From contig VWYX01000347.1 of NCBI GenBank assembly GCA_013396525.1, positions 62,001-126,000 of the forward strand: a DNA stretch of 64,000 nucleotides, written 5' to 3'. Of the stretch, positions 37,407-51,477 are shown in pieces. Numbering within the stretch: position 1 is the first letter of the stretch; every line of letters begins with the position of its first letter. This stretch comes from Chaetorhynchus papuensis. Taxonomy: Eukaryota; Chordata; Aves; Passeriformes; Rhipiduridae. The notes beneath the pieces were generated by a model. It was not told the origin of the DNA, ran no database searches, and was given only the letters and a program-made list of their open reading frames with translations. Made by a program: the position numbers and the translations under genes.

Positions 37407-39660
37407 GTGAGGAAACAGTTTTTCTTTTCTTTGTAGAAATGTGTGTATTTATAGAACTGTAGAAATAACAGAGCACTCACAAGAAGCCTCTAGCAATAAT
37501 ACTTTTTTCTAACACCAACCTTTTAGTCTAAATGATTTCTCTTTGATCAAACAGCATCAATCTGTTGCAAAACCTGTTGCTTTTAACAGCTAGTGAAAGC
37601 ATAACAAATTTTCAGGATGGCTTAAGAGTTTACTAAGGAATATATGAAGATAGTGCAAATAGCACAGACTTTAACAAAAATGTAGTAGAAATTGGGCAGG
37701 GAGATAAGCTGCAGGGACGAAGGGGAGTGTATTTGTCTTTAGAGACTGAGGGAGCCAGCCTTTGGTAGCTCTTTTGGTCTCAGAATTATTCTTCCTGACA
37801 GCAAGAGATTTGCTATTAAAAGAATTTCACTCTTCTCTGTACTTATAATTTACAAAGCATTAAAGATTTTCTACAACCTTATCAAGTCTCCACTCGCACA
37901 CATTCACCTCTGCTCTAAAAAGTACCAACAAGAGCTTTCTCTTTAATTCCCTAAAATAATTAAGTTAAGCTTGAAGCAACTCTTCTCTTTTGTGATTAGC
38001 TTAAAGTTTGCTGCTTCTGACCTTGGTGCCTGAGAGCCAAGGAATCTGTAGTTTCCAACTGTGTCACCTAGTCTAATAAGGAACTTAAGAATCCCCAACA
38101 AGCCCTGTCCCTGGAGCCAAAACTCTCACCCAATTCAAAGTGATTTATAAATATATGTTACTTCTTAAAGTGAAGCCCTTAACACACTCTAATGCTTTGA
38201 AACTTGCAGATTGATCATCTGAAGAACAACCCTCTCACAGTTAAATTATCATGGAAACTCACAGACATCAGGATCCCAGTGAACTGCACCAGGAACATGT
38301 AAACACCACCAGGCAATAAATGGCAGGAAGGTTCCTGTATAATAAAGCAGATTTCTACCCAAGTACGTCTGAAGGAGGTAAAAGAAGGAGCACCTCCAAA
38401 ACCAAAGCCTTTTTCTATGATGTCCAATTTTTTTCCTCCTCTACCCCTCTTATTCACATATACTTAATCACAAGACCTCCTGATGTAAGAGGAGATCAGA
38501 AATTATCGGCCTGCACTGCCACTCCTTTCAGCTTACAAGCCTGATGGAGTCAAGACAGACACAAAGAAAGTGTAAGACAGAAAAGCAGCCCTGGGTTGCC
38601 TCCTGTTCTCTGATCGTTGGTGTCTTGTGGTCAAGAATATTCATTAGTAGCAGAGACAAACCACTAATGGCATGCAACCCATCCATACCCCCCTGTCAAA
38701 TACTGGAAAGGCAGCCCATTGATTTGTACAGGTCACTGATCAACTGTTTTAGCAATGCAACACCACACAAAGAAGGACAAGCAGGAACTCTGACAAATGA
38801 GCCGTGTATTCTGCCAAATCTCTAGAAAAGGGAGTAATAACATTTTTCTACTTCCTAGCTGCCCAATAGCTTGATCTTCCCCTATACTTGAACCTATTAC
38901 TAGCAGGTACAAATGCCAACATAGCTGACATATATTCTGTTTGCTATCAGACTTGTGCATTTATTTCAACTAGGTGCAAATAAGACAGAAGATGACATTT
39001 ACTACTTGGAAATCCTCTGTGCATATGAAATACCTTATGAATATTCCCATAAGTTTTTTACCTGCCGTAAGGTCAATGACTAAAATTCCACAAATTCCAC
39101 CACTGTCCCCATTGCAAGAGTCACAAAACATAAGTCATGAAAATCCACAGGGAATGGTGTGGAACGTTTTCAACAAAGCAGAAACCTGTTTCTTTTGAAG
39201 GAAATAAAAGAAAGGAAAACATTTAAATTTGTTGCATGCCTGCCAGATGTCTTTTAATATAAAACTCAGCACCCTAACACTGCTTTTAGAAAGAAAAAAT
39301 GATTGGTGCATTTAATTAGTTAAGGCAAAGAAATTTCCGAAAGAGCAAAAACATATCTGTCTGCTCTGTGATGTTCATTGCATCTTCACAGAAAGGGGAG
39401 TAGACCTCCACATTTTCATCCCCCCAAAGTCTGGGGGATTATAAAGATAATTTTTTTCATACAATCTTTTATGCTTTTACATTTTCAGTGGAGCTACTGA
39501 CACATTTTGTTCCCAGTGCAGACATGGGAGAGGCTTCCAGGCCACTTCTGTGAGGGGCACCTGGGGCTGCCCCGTGCCTGACACAGCCAGGTCACAGGGA
39601 CAATTACTGTAAGGACATCAAGACTGACAAATAAAAAGGTCAAAAAAATACAGGTAAAAG

Positions 39661-39671
39661 AAAAAAAAAAA
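39661..39671. repeat. A homopolymer run
   Basis: An A11 run after GGTAAAAG; a simple repeat only. Confidence 0.85.
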
Positions 39672-40271
39672 GGCAGGGCATAGGAATGAAAGGCCTACTA
39701 TCTAGCCTTTGTATTTAGGGTAAATTTCTTGGGACACTTCACCCCACCAAAAACAGTTTGGCTGCTTCTCTTCAATCTTTCAATCTTTCCATGGAGGTCT
39801 AAATCTCAGTCCCTTAAACAACATAAAACCTCAAAATAAAAAAAACAGAAACTCAGAAGTTTCTTTTTGGTTGGACCAGATTTTTTATATGGCGGAAGAT
39901 GTGCCCCCTCAGTAGAACTAACTGTGGTACTGGGAAAGAACCAAGTTTGCAGACCAAAGTGGAAAGAAAGATGAGTTGGATCATTTCCTCTAGTGGTCCA
40001 TTCTGCCTTTAAAGAGATCCCAGCTGCTTGAGAGATCCACACCTCCACAAAAAGATGTCAGGTACAATTCTGAAAAGTACATCTTGTGAAACTGTGTGTA
40101 GCTCCCTGGCAGAATTAGTCAAGTTTGTCACCTGAATTCAATCTACAATACATGGGGAGAGCTAAATTCACAATAATATTTACAGCAATCAGTAGCAAGA
40201 ACGGAGCTTATTTTAAGTGAGTAATTATGAAATCCTGAAGAAGTCCTCTTCATCCCCAGAAATAATCAAAA

Positions 40272-40384
40272 CCTGATGGGATATGGCCCTGAGCAACCTG
40301 CTCTGGCTGACCCTGCTCTGAGCAGGAGATTGGACCAGGTATAATCTCCAAAGGTGCCTTCCTGCCTTGACTACTCTGTGACTG
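40272..40384 (+). mobile_element. CR1 LINE 3' end, forward
   Basis: A severely 5'-truncated CR1 copy of about 113 bases. The landmarks are GAGCAACCTGCTCTGGCTGA, a GAGCAGGAGATTGGACCAGG equivalent, and a decayed TCTCCAAAGGTGCCTTCCTG followed by CTACTCTGTGACT-like tail sequence. Substitutions are frequent, so the copy is old. Confidence 0.85.
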
Positions 40385-40389
40385 CCAGT

Positions 40390-42635
40390 GGAATTCACAC
40401 CACTGAGACACCTTTAGGAAGCTGTGCAAGTGTTGGAAATCAACACAGCCACAAAAGTCTGGGGTTTCCTATCACTTTCATTCTAAAAAATACCTTCTAT
40501 CCGGTAAAAAGTAAATGCTTTTAGAGAAATTGTCAGGAATTGTACATTTTTTTTCCTGATAGGTAAATGTACCTATCTCCAGTAGTAAGATTTTAACTTT
40601 ATTTTTAATACTGCTCCAACATGTTAATTTAGGATTAGGAATACAAAAAACCAAAGCTATTTTTATCCTAACAGATGTCAAACAAACAAGCCAGAAAAAC
40701 CTGCCCAACCTAATGCATTTTTAAACAAGGCTTAAAATTTTCAGGCTATACATTCTTTCTCATAAAGGTGCAACGATTTACTGCTTTCATGAAACTTTTT
40801 AGTACAACTTCAATCTCAAAAGAATGCTATTTTATATTCAGTACTACTTCTGGCAGTCCTTTAAACTACTCTTTCTTTGACTTACAGAGCTATCAGTCAC
40901 TGTTTAAAAGTCTTCAATAAACTAAATCGACTGCCCTGAAAGAAATCCATCAATCATATTGACTAGCACTGAGAAAGGCCAACACCATGTTAATTGCGTG
41001 CAAAATTAACAGGAATTTGCAAGTGATTTTCTCAAGCAGAATCCCTCCTCTGCTTTGCATGTCTTGAATTCCTAAGTATTCTTACCATAAGAAGTAGCTC
41101 AGGAAATCACTTAATATTATCAAAACACAGAAAAAAGCTGTTGGAGATGAAGAAGTTTTTCTTTTAAAAGCCTTGACTGCATCAAATAACAGCTACCACA
41201 CTTCCCTGAGGTTTTTAGGCAGGGCTGCTTGCTGTGTCTGTGCACCTTCCAACATCCCAACAGCTGCTGCAGTCTCAGACATGAGGCTCACAGAAAACCT
41301 TGGCCAACTGATTGTCAGTGTTCAAAATGCAAGTAGCAGCAGTATAACATACTAAAACAAGCACGAGGTGTTCAGATTTGCTGAGAAAAACCCCTACCCC
41401 CACCCCTGCTACTGCTGTATTTCTAAATTCCAGAAAAGTCCACTTTGGTGATCACACGATTAGTTCTGTAGAAGTCTTAGCATAATTCCTTATGAACAGC
41501 ATTAAAATTGTACACACAGCTGTATCCATTTTAGTCTGACAAGCCTTTGTTCTTAGTTTCAACCCTCTACTTTTTCCACATTATAACTTGGGGGGATATT
41601 CTTATATTGATGAGTTCAATGTTTCTTCTATAACTCACTGTGCAGGAGAAGATAATTATCCTCTGACTAAGGTCTGACACCTTTCTCCCCCCCCCCCCCC
41701 TTTTTTTTTTAAAGGAGTGGGTAGATGAAAGCATGCTTTTTGAATTTTATATTGTATGTAAAATAATCATACTTCTTTCCCATTTGATCTATATAATCTT
41801 TATCTAGCATCAGTCACGTAAGCTTAAAAAACAACAGGGGCAGATCACATGAAAGCATTCTAGAGGGGCAGATGTGGAGATTAACAGCTACGAGAAGGAT
41901 ACATTTTCACCAGCCTTCCAGACAGATCATAATGTCTTTTAAGACAGATTTTTAATCCTGCAAGTAACAGACTGATGCCCTGAAACATTCTTAAAGTGTA
42001 ATATTTTGTACGACATCTACTCATGTTGGGGTAGTTTAAATCCAAAAACATACAAAATCAAGTGTGAGTTTTGGGTGGTTTGGACTTTTGTTTGTTTTAA
42101 AAGCAGCCTGTCAGCACTTCACGGTCTGTTAAGAGAGTCATTTTGCTTTCTAGTTCGAATTCTATTTCTTCCAGGAGACTTTTCTCAAGAACAAGATGGG
42201 CCAGACTGTGGGTCACACTCTCCTCACTGCATGTCTGCGTTGGCATGAAAAGGCCATAAAACTCAGAGCCGTGGCAGAAAAGACATCTCAGCTGACCTAA
42301 AAGGCTACTGCAAGTGACAGTTCACCTACTCCTTCACTGTCCCCTGATTATCCCAGTTTTACTCCCAAAATTGTGCCTGTGCCTCTCTCACACTGACTGT
42401 GTCACTGCTCTGACTTCACAGCAAGCTGATAGGGCTCATCACTAGTTCCCTCAATTATTTATTTCTTTTTTGTTCCCCTCTGAGCTCCTTTGGTTTACTA
42501 AGGGGTCAATCAAGCATCGGCTTGATCAGCTACACCCTTGTTTTCCAGTTACATCCTAATTCACCTAATTTCAAAAGCTGAGGACCAGCAAATGGAATGT
42601 ACTGGTAAAGTGAGGCTCTCTAGAGAGCACGGCTG
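40390..42635. other. Gene-free stretch
   Basis: No gene is supported; frames are at most about 80 codons. The main feature is the C14T10 tract at 41687. A box-B-like AGTTCGAATTC near 42152 was considered as part of a tRNA and rejected. Confidence 0.6.
41687..41710. repeat. C14T10 polypyrimidine tract
   Basis: Fourteen C residues (41687-41700) are followed directly by ten T residues (41701-41710). Long pure C runs are rare in AT-rich bird DNA. They are slippage-prone and often miscounted in assemblies, so the exact length is uncertain. Confidence 0.9.
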
Positions 42636-42640
42636 GGTGC

Positions 42641-42763
42641 AGTCATAGACTCACAGAATCATTTGGGTTGAAAGAGAGCTTTAAAAGTCATCTAGTTCCA
42701 CCCCCCTGCAGTGATCAGGGACATCTTCAGCAAGATCAGGTTGCTCAGCTGGAGTCCACCCTC
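42641..42763 (-). mobile_element. CR1 LINE 3' end, reversed
   Basis: On the plus strand the element reads as reverse-complement CR1: TCATAGACTCACAGAATCAT, TTTGGGTTGAAAGAGAGCTT, TCATCTAGTTCCACCCCCCT and GATCAGGTTGCTCAG. The 3' tail is at the left, so the copy lies on the minus strand. It is truncated after about 120 bases. Confidence 0.9.
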
Positions 42764-42769
42764 ATCATG

Positions 42770-45700
42770 ACTCCAAGACAGAAGAATGAGTCCTACAGAT
42801 TGCTCTCCCAAAAGGGGGTTGCCAGGTGTGCTGGAGTCCTTTAGAGTCAGAGGAAATGGGTCACAGACAGAACAGCTGTGTGCCAAGAGATGGTAACTGT
42901 GCTCTGAAGTTCCCTTCAAACTAACTTTCAGGAAAAGAAAACTGATTTAAACAACCCAAAACTTTGAAATGGAGTCAGAAAGTAGGCCTCAATACCTAGA
43001 AATCGAGTGATGATAAATCTGCTGCATCTTGCATTCTACTAGTTCAGCTCGTCTGAACCCGACAGTTTGAAGTTCTGCATCCACCTATAGCAAGAGGCAT
43101 TGATAATATTACTAAAAGATGCATCCAGTTAACAAGTACACCTGGAATTTATCAGAGGACAAGGAAAAGAAACATAATCCTTAATGGTGAAAAGTGAGAA
43201 AAGTAGTGTGTTTGGAAAAATTGCAACAGTCTTTGAAAGACCAAGCTGAAGACATGGTCTATTTAAGAATCCAACTAAAATCAAACACATTCAGGAGGTC
43301 TGAGATCTATGAACTATATTTTTTTATAAATCAATAAAAAGTGAGCCTCCTGAGAGGCAGCTCTGCTAGTCTCCCAGGTAATTTGATGATTTTCCCTGTA
43401 CAAAGTTACACCACTTGCAAAGATTACTCTGGTACTAGCTCTCCTGGGGAGCAGAGCAGGAACAGCTGAATGCACTGATAATATCAAAGTATTGATTTGT
43501 TGCTCTAAACAAACTCACTAGCCATCAATACCTTTCGCGAGGAAGTTTCATGGGCAGAAATTCTGCCAGAAAGCTCCTTTCAAACCTGTTTGCCAGGCAG
43601 CAGCAGTGCTGACTGAAAACTTGTCTGCTGCCACGCTGTGTGTCCTTGGTCAGGCCAGGATAGTGCTGCTGGCACCATGAGAACCACACTCCACAGCGGA
43701 CTCAGGCTCCCAATAATGGTTTTGTGCACGTCTTTTTCCTCCCTTTGGATAAATTTTCTTAGTAAGTCACCTAATCCTACAGAACATAATGTCTCTAATG
43801 TGGTCGAAATAAACCAGATTTTTCTGACAGGAAGAAAAAAAGCTGCTGGTTCAGACCCTGTCCAAGCCCCTACCCACAGCCCTTTTGGAAAGAAAAAATT
43901 CAACAATTTGGTTTCATTACTGCATCACTAACTGCATGTGCCCTATACACTAAGAGCTCAGAGAAGTAAACTGAACCTTAATGAAGGATTTAATTAAGTA
44001 TCCTCTTTAACTTGTTGCATGTGTATTTTAACCATAGCACTGACTACACAAGACTGACAATTCCAGCAACACTGGAGTCTCCTTGAAAATACTGACACCT
44101 TCAGTGAAGTACTGGAAATTAAATAAATACAGTATACTACAGTGAGACTTTCTCTGCTTTAACCCATATATGCCTGCAGTAGAGCAAGCACAGACTCAGA
44201 ATAACAGACTACTGTTTTAAGATCACTAAAGGATAAAGAGATGTTAAGAAAACATGAGGAAATCCAAAAGCTGAAATCACAAAAAAGACTAATGGATTAA
44301 GTACATTTTGTTAGGCTAAAACGCCATGGCAGGACTAAAAATTCTCATGATTAAATTAACATTCTGCATTCACAAAATTAAGAAAAAATCCACATTAACC
44401 ATTAAGGCGCTAAATATATGAACGCCTTCCTCTTTGCAGTCTTATTACTGGAAATGGACAACCCACTCTGCTGGATTGGACTTCTTCCCACTGGAGTATT
44501 TGTCATTAAGTGCTGCCGTTCTCTGGCACCCATGCTGAAGGGGAGCCTCCTACTACAGACGTGGGGATATGGCACATAAACTGCAGGAATCCAGTTATCC
44601 CAGAGGATCATCTCTTGCAGCAAACAGGGGAGCTCAGTTTTGGGGAGCACAAATACAGGACTACTTAAATAAATGAGGCAACTTTTTCTACCACCTCTTC
44701 CGTGTAGAAATTCAGTGAAAAATGCACTAGGTTACTTATTGAAGTTTTCCTCCTTTAGGATAACCCCCTCAGGCTTGCTTTTGCAACAGCAAGAAATTTG
44801 AGCCTGATGAAGGGCAGAGCTGGCTGCAGTCAAATGGAATCCACATGCTTGTGCAACATGAAAAGGCAGAATAATAGAAAGAAGTTACTACATGTCATGA
44901 CTGTAGAGTTTCCAGCCCAACTTCCTCCCAATTTTCCTTACTGTCTGTCTCATTCTCATTCACATCACAACTCTCTAAAAAATAAATAAAACCAGCTGGG
45001 CTTCTTTCTGCAGCACTATATCCAGGAAAGTATAGCTAAACCCAGTGTTCAAGTTACACGAATTTAGATCAGCTCAGGATGAGGCCCATAAAACTTCTGA
45101 AGTAACTCACCAGTATCATAAAAGCTCAAAACCACTGGCCAAGCCAAAAGGTCTTAAAACATTGGGAAGCAGCTGAAGCTGGCAAAATTATAAGCAATTG
45201 AAAACAGACGTGGTAACAGAAAGTGTTAAGAAACTTTAGCTATAGACGTTGCTGCCAACTCCAGCTATAAATCAGACAAGTGAAATGGGAGGGAAACCTT
45301 CAACAGTCTGCTCAGAGCTTTTTAGAATAAGAGTATGTCTGTTTATATACTTTCTCATGGTGCTAGAAAAATGTGGTAATTCAAATGGAAATACTACATT
45401 TTGCTTTACACTCAGAAAATTAGAGATCTTCAGAATTTACAGAAAAAGACAAAATCACAGAACAAAAGATTTCCTTTCAATTTCTCAGTGTTATCTAAGG
45501 TTAGGTTAGAGTAGCAAAATTTGAAACAAGCTACATCTCCCATGCAGGTTTGTTGAAAGTGTCAGCAAGCCATGCTCACCTTGGTCTGGAATATCAGCAA
45601 CGTTCTTAATGAATTTCATTGCAATCATCAAGCATAAGTCTTCAAGAATAGGACAATTTTTGTACAGAACTAAGAACAGCTTTTGAGTATCACAGGGTCA

Positions 45701-48700
45701 AAGGTAAGGTGAATGAGCAAGGCTCCACCTAATTCTGGTCTTTGTGGTTAACCTTCCTCAGATCTGGTCCAGAAATTTCTTCTTTCCATCTTAAACCACC
45801 TGACAAAATAATACTGCTTGCCTCTTTCAGTGTTTTATATCTGAGATCCACTGACTCATCACAGAAATGCTGTCACTCCTCACCTTGCAGAGGAGGAACA
45901 GTGTGATTTACCCTTCTTCTTCAGCAACACAATAGTTAGGCTGAACAGATGGATCAAAATAATCCAAGCAAGGGACACACAAACTCCCTCCCTCTGCTCA
46001 GCTCTGCCACTCCCCCACACCTGAATGGCACCACTCCCTGCTCCTCACAGGACTGCCCTCATATTATTCCTCCTGCTGCTGGCAGCCCCCTCCACTCATA
46101 GATTTTTGTGACTTTTGATAATGCCAGTCCTAGATAATCACTGTGAGTGACACTTCAGCAATGACAATCTTGGTTCCACACCCACTACCCCTGAGTTTCT
46201 CCAATGAGCCAGAGGCAGGCAGAGAAAAGATGTGATGAGGACGACAATAGAGAGTGGAAAGAAAGTGAAAGGGGAGGGCAGAAGCCTTGTAGTTCGCTTC
46301 TTAGTACTGGTGATTCAATGATTATGAATTATAAGCCAACTTTGTTATTAATGAAAATAAGAGGTATTTCTAAAATTTAATTTGGCCTCAGCCAGGACTT
46401 CTACTATTAAGGCCTTTATTGAAAATATAAAATAAAGGGGTTGTAGAAAAACATATGCAGTTATGTTTTTATGAACTGCTTTACTCATTTTCATTAATGA
46501 CTTAATAATAATAATATTTATTCTCCCCCAGATGGCTTGATAATAAAATGCATTATTAGTTTTAAATAATTCCAGATTATCCTAAAGGCTGTTTTTGTAA
46601 AAGGTAAAGTAAATCTGTCACTGACCTTGACAGGAGATTTAAGTCAAGTAAGCCTTTTATTAATTTTTCAAATTCTTATCTGATTTCTCCTAAACTATAT
46701 CTCTGTGTTTGATTGGATAGCTAAATAGAAAGTAAAGCTCTGCAGTCCACCTATTTATTTCAGCCCACTTCTCCCACACACCTGTTACTTGGAAAGTTTC
46801 TTGCATATATTTTTAAGAATCCAGTATTTCTTGCTCAAAACTGCTGCAAATACAAAACACTCAAGCAACTCTTATTTACTGGAGTCTGCAGCCAGGACAA
46901 TAAATAAATGATGGTTCAATGCTTCTTGGACATGTTTGAGTTTCTATTGGATGCGTTTCAGTGAATTCAAGAATACATTGATATACAGAGACTAATTTTG
47001 GGTTTGCTCAACTAACACGCATACAAAAATTCTCTTATGTGAAAAGTACAACTATAAGGGACAGTTTCACCTTGATTTAATCAGAAATAAAGGATTTTTT
47101 TTTAAATTTAGACCCGAAAAGCCTAAAATTAGTCCCATTCACTTTGAAATAAATCAGATAAACTCTAGATGGCACCGTATAGAACCCTTTAATCCAGAAG
47201 GCTTGTTAAAAAAAAATTAGTATCTATATTAAAATACATGGGATTATCTAGACTAGGTATAGTTAGTAATGAAGTGTGAGATTAAATTACAGTAAGAACA
47301 GCAGAAACATTGCAGGAAGTGCACACTAATTTTATATCCAAACACAGTTTAAGATTCAGTGTGGAATAAAACTTTCCATGCTTTGATTCACTGTAAAAGA
47401 TGTGAAGTGAGGTACAGGAGCGAGAATATATAGAGTAAAAGGGCTCAGAATGTGGGGATTTTTTTTCTGCCAGTGATACAAATTAAACAGTTAAATGAGG
47501 AAAAAACCAGTGCAATAACAAACTGTATTGTTTTCTTTAATTTTGAGCTTGGCAATGTTTTTAACAAGCAGGAAAGGAGAACCACTGGACCAGCATGTAT
47601 TTAAACAATCAGCTTGATCAAGGTCAGCATGCTCAGCATTTGCCAGGACTGAAAGGAATTCAGATGCTAAATAACACTACTTTCCTTCCTAAATTATACT
47701 CCCCAACCACAGTGGTGGGAAAACACAAGGCAAGGTACTATTAAACAAGAATTAATATATCATAACTTATTAATTTACCACTTATTACTGATTAGAGGGG
47801 CAGCTGGCTCTAACCCAGTAGTGACATACGTGTGTTTTAGACATCCATGCATACCTCCTATATTTCCTTACACATCCCAACTCCAGCTCTGTGTGTCAGT
47901 CACTCTCTCCTGGTACATGAATCCAGGCTCACAGGACAAGTTTGTAGTACCAAACACTGAACCAGTTCAGCCCATGTCAGCCCCTGGCACTGGCTGGACA
48001 GAGCCTGGCTTGGGCCAAATTTGGCACAAAGGGCAGGTTCACACCAGGGGGACAAGGGGACCTGGCACTGTGGTCCTGTGCTGCATCAGTGCAGAGCCAG
48101 GAGGACATTGTGCCACCCTGAGTAACCTGACACAAGTGCAGAAGGACCCAGCTCATGGCTAGTTTAGTACGTTTCCCTGTCAACCTGAAATAACTCTCCC
48201 TGGGGAAATTGGGCTTCTACCCAGCACTGCACAGCACATGCCATAGGATTCTATTATCTTGAATAAAGGAACACGCAAATAAAAGATTCCCTTGAACGAC
48301 AGGAAACTTCCTCCTTCAAAAGGAGCCCGTAGAAGTATTTTCTAAACTTAGGAAAAGGTGGAAGGTAATGCAAAGGAGGAGTAGAAAAAGAGTGGTCTAA
48401 AAACGATGCTTTTTTAAAATATTAGTATGTTTTGCTTTTCTTTCTTAGACTAACCAGCTGCTTATACTTCTCTAGGATGTATTGTCAAACATGCTTTTGA
48501 CTTGGTTAAATATCCTCCTTCTGTGCCAGAATGATTAGACTAATAGAATCCCATTATAGTTATTATTTACAGAGCACATGGGAACAGCTTAACAAAAGTT
48601 CAGGTTGAACAAAGCTCAAAAGATGACTATTTTTGGCACTTGTCTTGTTTGCAGAAGAAACAATATCTAAGGAAGTGAAGTTAATGAAAGGAGTCTGTTT

Positions 48701-51030
48701 AATCAGCATAAAATAAACAGCTAAAAGCAGGTTGCACAGGGAGAAGCAATAAAAGAACAAGTGACTCGCTATGGTATTGTTTTCTTTTCAAGCTCTGCTC
48801 ACAACAGAAGGTTTTCAACAACTGTACTTAAATGCCTCGGTTTCAACACCGAATTCCATAAGGAAGGAAAGAAAAGCTTTCAGTCCTTCTTACTACAATG
48901 CTCACAAGCCACCCTGGATCTTCCATAAGCCTCGTGACATGCTTCTCTAGTAAAAGGTAAAAGCACAAAATCAATATAAAGCAATATAAAAGGACACAAT
49001 TTGTACAGCAGATGCAAGTAAAAAACACTAATGGAGCATAAAGACTGATTTTTAACTGAAAAGCTCTGTTCTCTGAAGAAATAAGCTCCTCTTAACACGA
49101 TGTATGCAGACTGAAGGGTGCACACTGAATTTGGGAATGTGCTGTTCTGCTGGAAATCTTTATATGATCGAATCCTTTTAACTCAGTGAGAGTTACAAAA
49201 TAAAACTCTAGATTTTCTTCCAATAGTAAACAGTTATGATGCTATTCTGATCTTAAGCTGCTACTAGAGCCAGACACAAATAATTCATATAACTGTCTTT
49301 GGAATAATAAATACAAAACCCCAAATCAAAAGAACAAACAACAACAAAGCCAAACTCCTTTTCCCTTTCAGCAGCCTTTCTTTTTAGAAGAGATAATAAT
49401 AATAATCTGAAATTTTACTAAGTCACCAGAAGCAGAGGACTGTAAAATTCCAGTTTTAAACAAAACTGTGTTTTGCAAATTCCTTTATTAAGATAACAAG
49501 GCTTCAAATGCAACTCTTCCTAGGAAATTAGACTGAATTATATTTCCGTCATTAAAAGAAATTTACACCATAGAAAAACCACTTTTTTCATCTGCTGAGC
49601 TCTCTCTGGAGGCATCACATGCAGGAGTCAGCAGAATCAGCTGAAGTATCCAACTGAGCTATAACAATGTGATACACATGAGTTTGTTCTCTTACTGCTA
49701 TAATCATGTAATAATCCCAACTGCCTCTGGTTCTGTGATCTGGAACCAGAGTTCCATACAATAAATATGTGTCTAGAGTGTGTTTCATCATACTAGAAGA
49801 CGAACTTCTGCAGAATATTTTGTTTTTGAACTGTAGTTTAAGCTTTAAAGTACAGTGAAACTGGTTTCACTGGCAATTTGTCAGAGGCAAGAAGAAAATG
49901 TAGGTAAAGGTTTTTCCTTAAAACTGTCCAGCAAGGTTTTGAGTAAGAAGTAGGGCCAAGGATGAAGACCATGATCATCTTTAAGAGAGATGAGTAAAAC
50001 GAGTCACATGTCACGGCACAGCACGATGGAAAACAGTGCAGGTAAAACCTCTGAGCTTTTCAGCTCATTGTATCTCACAAAACACAGGAAAAAGAGGACA
50101 ACGTGGGGAGCTGAGGGCAGTTGAAAGAGAACTTATTCACCACCAAAAGAGGCACTGAAAAGCACTGCCCAAACTGAGAATTCACTTAGGAGACCTGGAG
50201 ATAATGTTTTCTCCTTTTCCTATCAGTTTGTTAAGATGATCATATCCATTGCTAATGGTCTCTGGTGCTGCAGATGATTCTTTTCCTGAGGCCCACCTTG
50301 AAATTTTTTATGCTTTCATTATTCAGGCAAAGGTTGTTGTGCCAGATATAGCTGCAGAATGAAAGCCTTTCAGATTTGTAATAACCTTGAAGAGTGTCAG
50401 TGTAAGTCTATATCCTGGAGTGTAAGATAATCTGAATTTTGTTTTCAGTTCCTTTCCTGAACAAAAAAAACAAGCAACCAAACAAGAAAAACAACAAAAA
50501 GTCCCTGCAATTTTTCCCTCAAATCACTCATAACATTTAAATGAATCACTGATTACCAATGACATTCCATGCTCTAAAAAAAGAACCAGAATAGGACAAA
50601 GGAAACTTCTGTCAGCTTAATTTTCTCAAAAATTTAAAGCTGAATACTGAATATGTCTAGAAACATTTATCCCTTTTATTTCTAAAAAAAAAATGTTTTG
50701 CAAATAGAAATGAAATGAATAATATTCTACTCATATGAATAAGGAGTCTAGGATATGATCCATAGCTAGCCTGAAGAGCCTGGAAGGTAGAAAAATGGTA
50801 AATACCCAACATCCACAAGCACAGCACAGAAGAAATGAGAAAAATTTGATGTTAAAAGCACTGTTGCTTCAAAGCACATACGCTCTCCCATGAAGCAAGG
50901 GAGGGCAACACGTGGTGATTTTTTTCCTAGTAACTTAACACAGGAGAAGTAAAACTGACTGCAGTTGCAGTGCTCTGTGCTCACTGAACAGCTGCACACC
51001 CAGAGCCCAGGCTGGGGCTGGTACAGGAGC
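42770..51030. other. Gene-free AT-rich stretch
   Basis: No gene is supported over this 8.3 kb. The longest frames (108 codons on minus at 43580-43906; 113 on plus at 47821-48162) show no domain. The second lies in a GC-richer patch at about 47.96-48.14 kb, which I cannot assign to any element. A motif-dense AT-rich patch at 46320-46700 is listed separately. Confidence 0.6.
46320..46700. promoter_or_regulatory. Possible conserved noncoding element
   Basis: The patch has no CpG and many TAAT/ATTA homeodomain cores, including a self-complementary TCATTAATGA (46491-46500) and a TAATAATAATAATATTTA run. It also carries CATATG (46452-46457) and CAGATGG E-box-like sites. It is not a simple repeat overall. 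This texture is common in deeply conserved enhancers of gene deserts, but it is also what AT-rich neutral DNA can look like. Confidence 0.2.
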
Positions 51031-51337
51031 TCAGGAGTTCATGGAGCAGCTGCTGTGATGTGCAACATCTGAATCTAAAGTAGAACTTGCAATAAAGCTG
51101 TGCCACAGATAAACCACGTTCAATGTCCTTTGGTTCAATATAACCACAATACCTGTTATACCACAGGGCATTAGTGCTGTAGTGGCATATTGATGCACTT
51201 CCACTATGTCTTTGGTCTTTTTGTTATGTTTTTTTTCTTTTCCATTAGGATATAAGTTTCTATTTACCATCTGGAATCTTTGATTTAGAGCTATTCTTAT
51301 GTGCTGAGCTGCTAGTAAGTCTTTTTCCTTCTGTGGG

Positions 51338-51477
51338 NNNNNNNNNNNNNNNNNNNNNNNNNNNNNNNNNNNNNNNNNNNNNNNNNNNNNNNNNNNNNNN
51401 NNNNNNNNNNNNNNNNNNNNNNNNNNNNNNNNNNNNNNNNNNNNNNNNNNNNNNNNNNNNNNNNNNNNNNNNNNNNN
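51338..51477. other. Assembly gap (140 N)
   Basis: A run of exactly 140 undetermined bases. Its right edge is a purine array, and the left flank ends in CTTTTTCCTTCTGTGGG. The gap most likely hides more of the array, so its true length is unknown. Confidence 0.99.

Larger units (their letters stand above)
36780..40265. other. Gene-free stretch with small hairpins
   Basis: No gene is supported. The longest frames are about 93 codons on plus (38544-38825) and 80 on minus (38215-38457, 39806-40048) and show no recognised domain. A cluster of inverted repeats at 37354-37406 and an A11 run at 39661-39671 are the only structured items seen. Confidence 0.6.

Noticed and set aside
42148..42165. Second box-B-like AGTTCGAATTC
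   Set aside because: No T-arm pairing, A box or cloverleaf around it.
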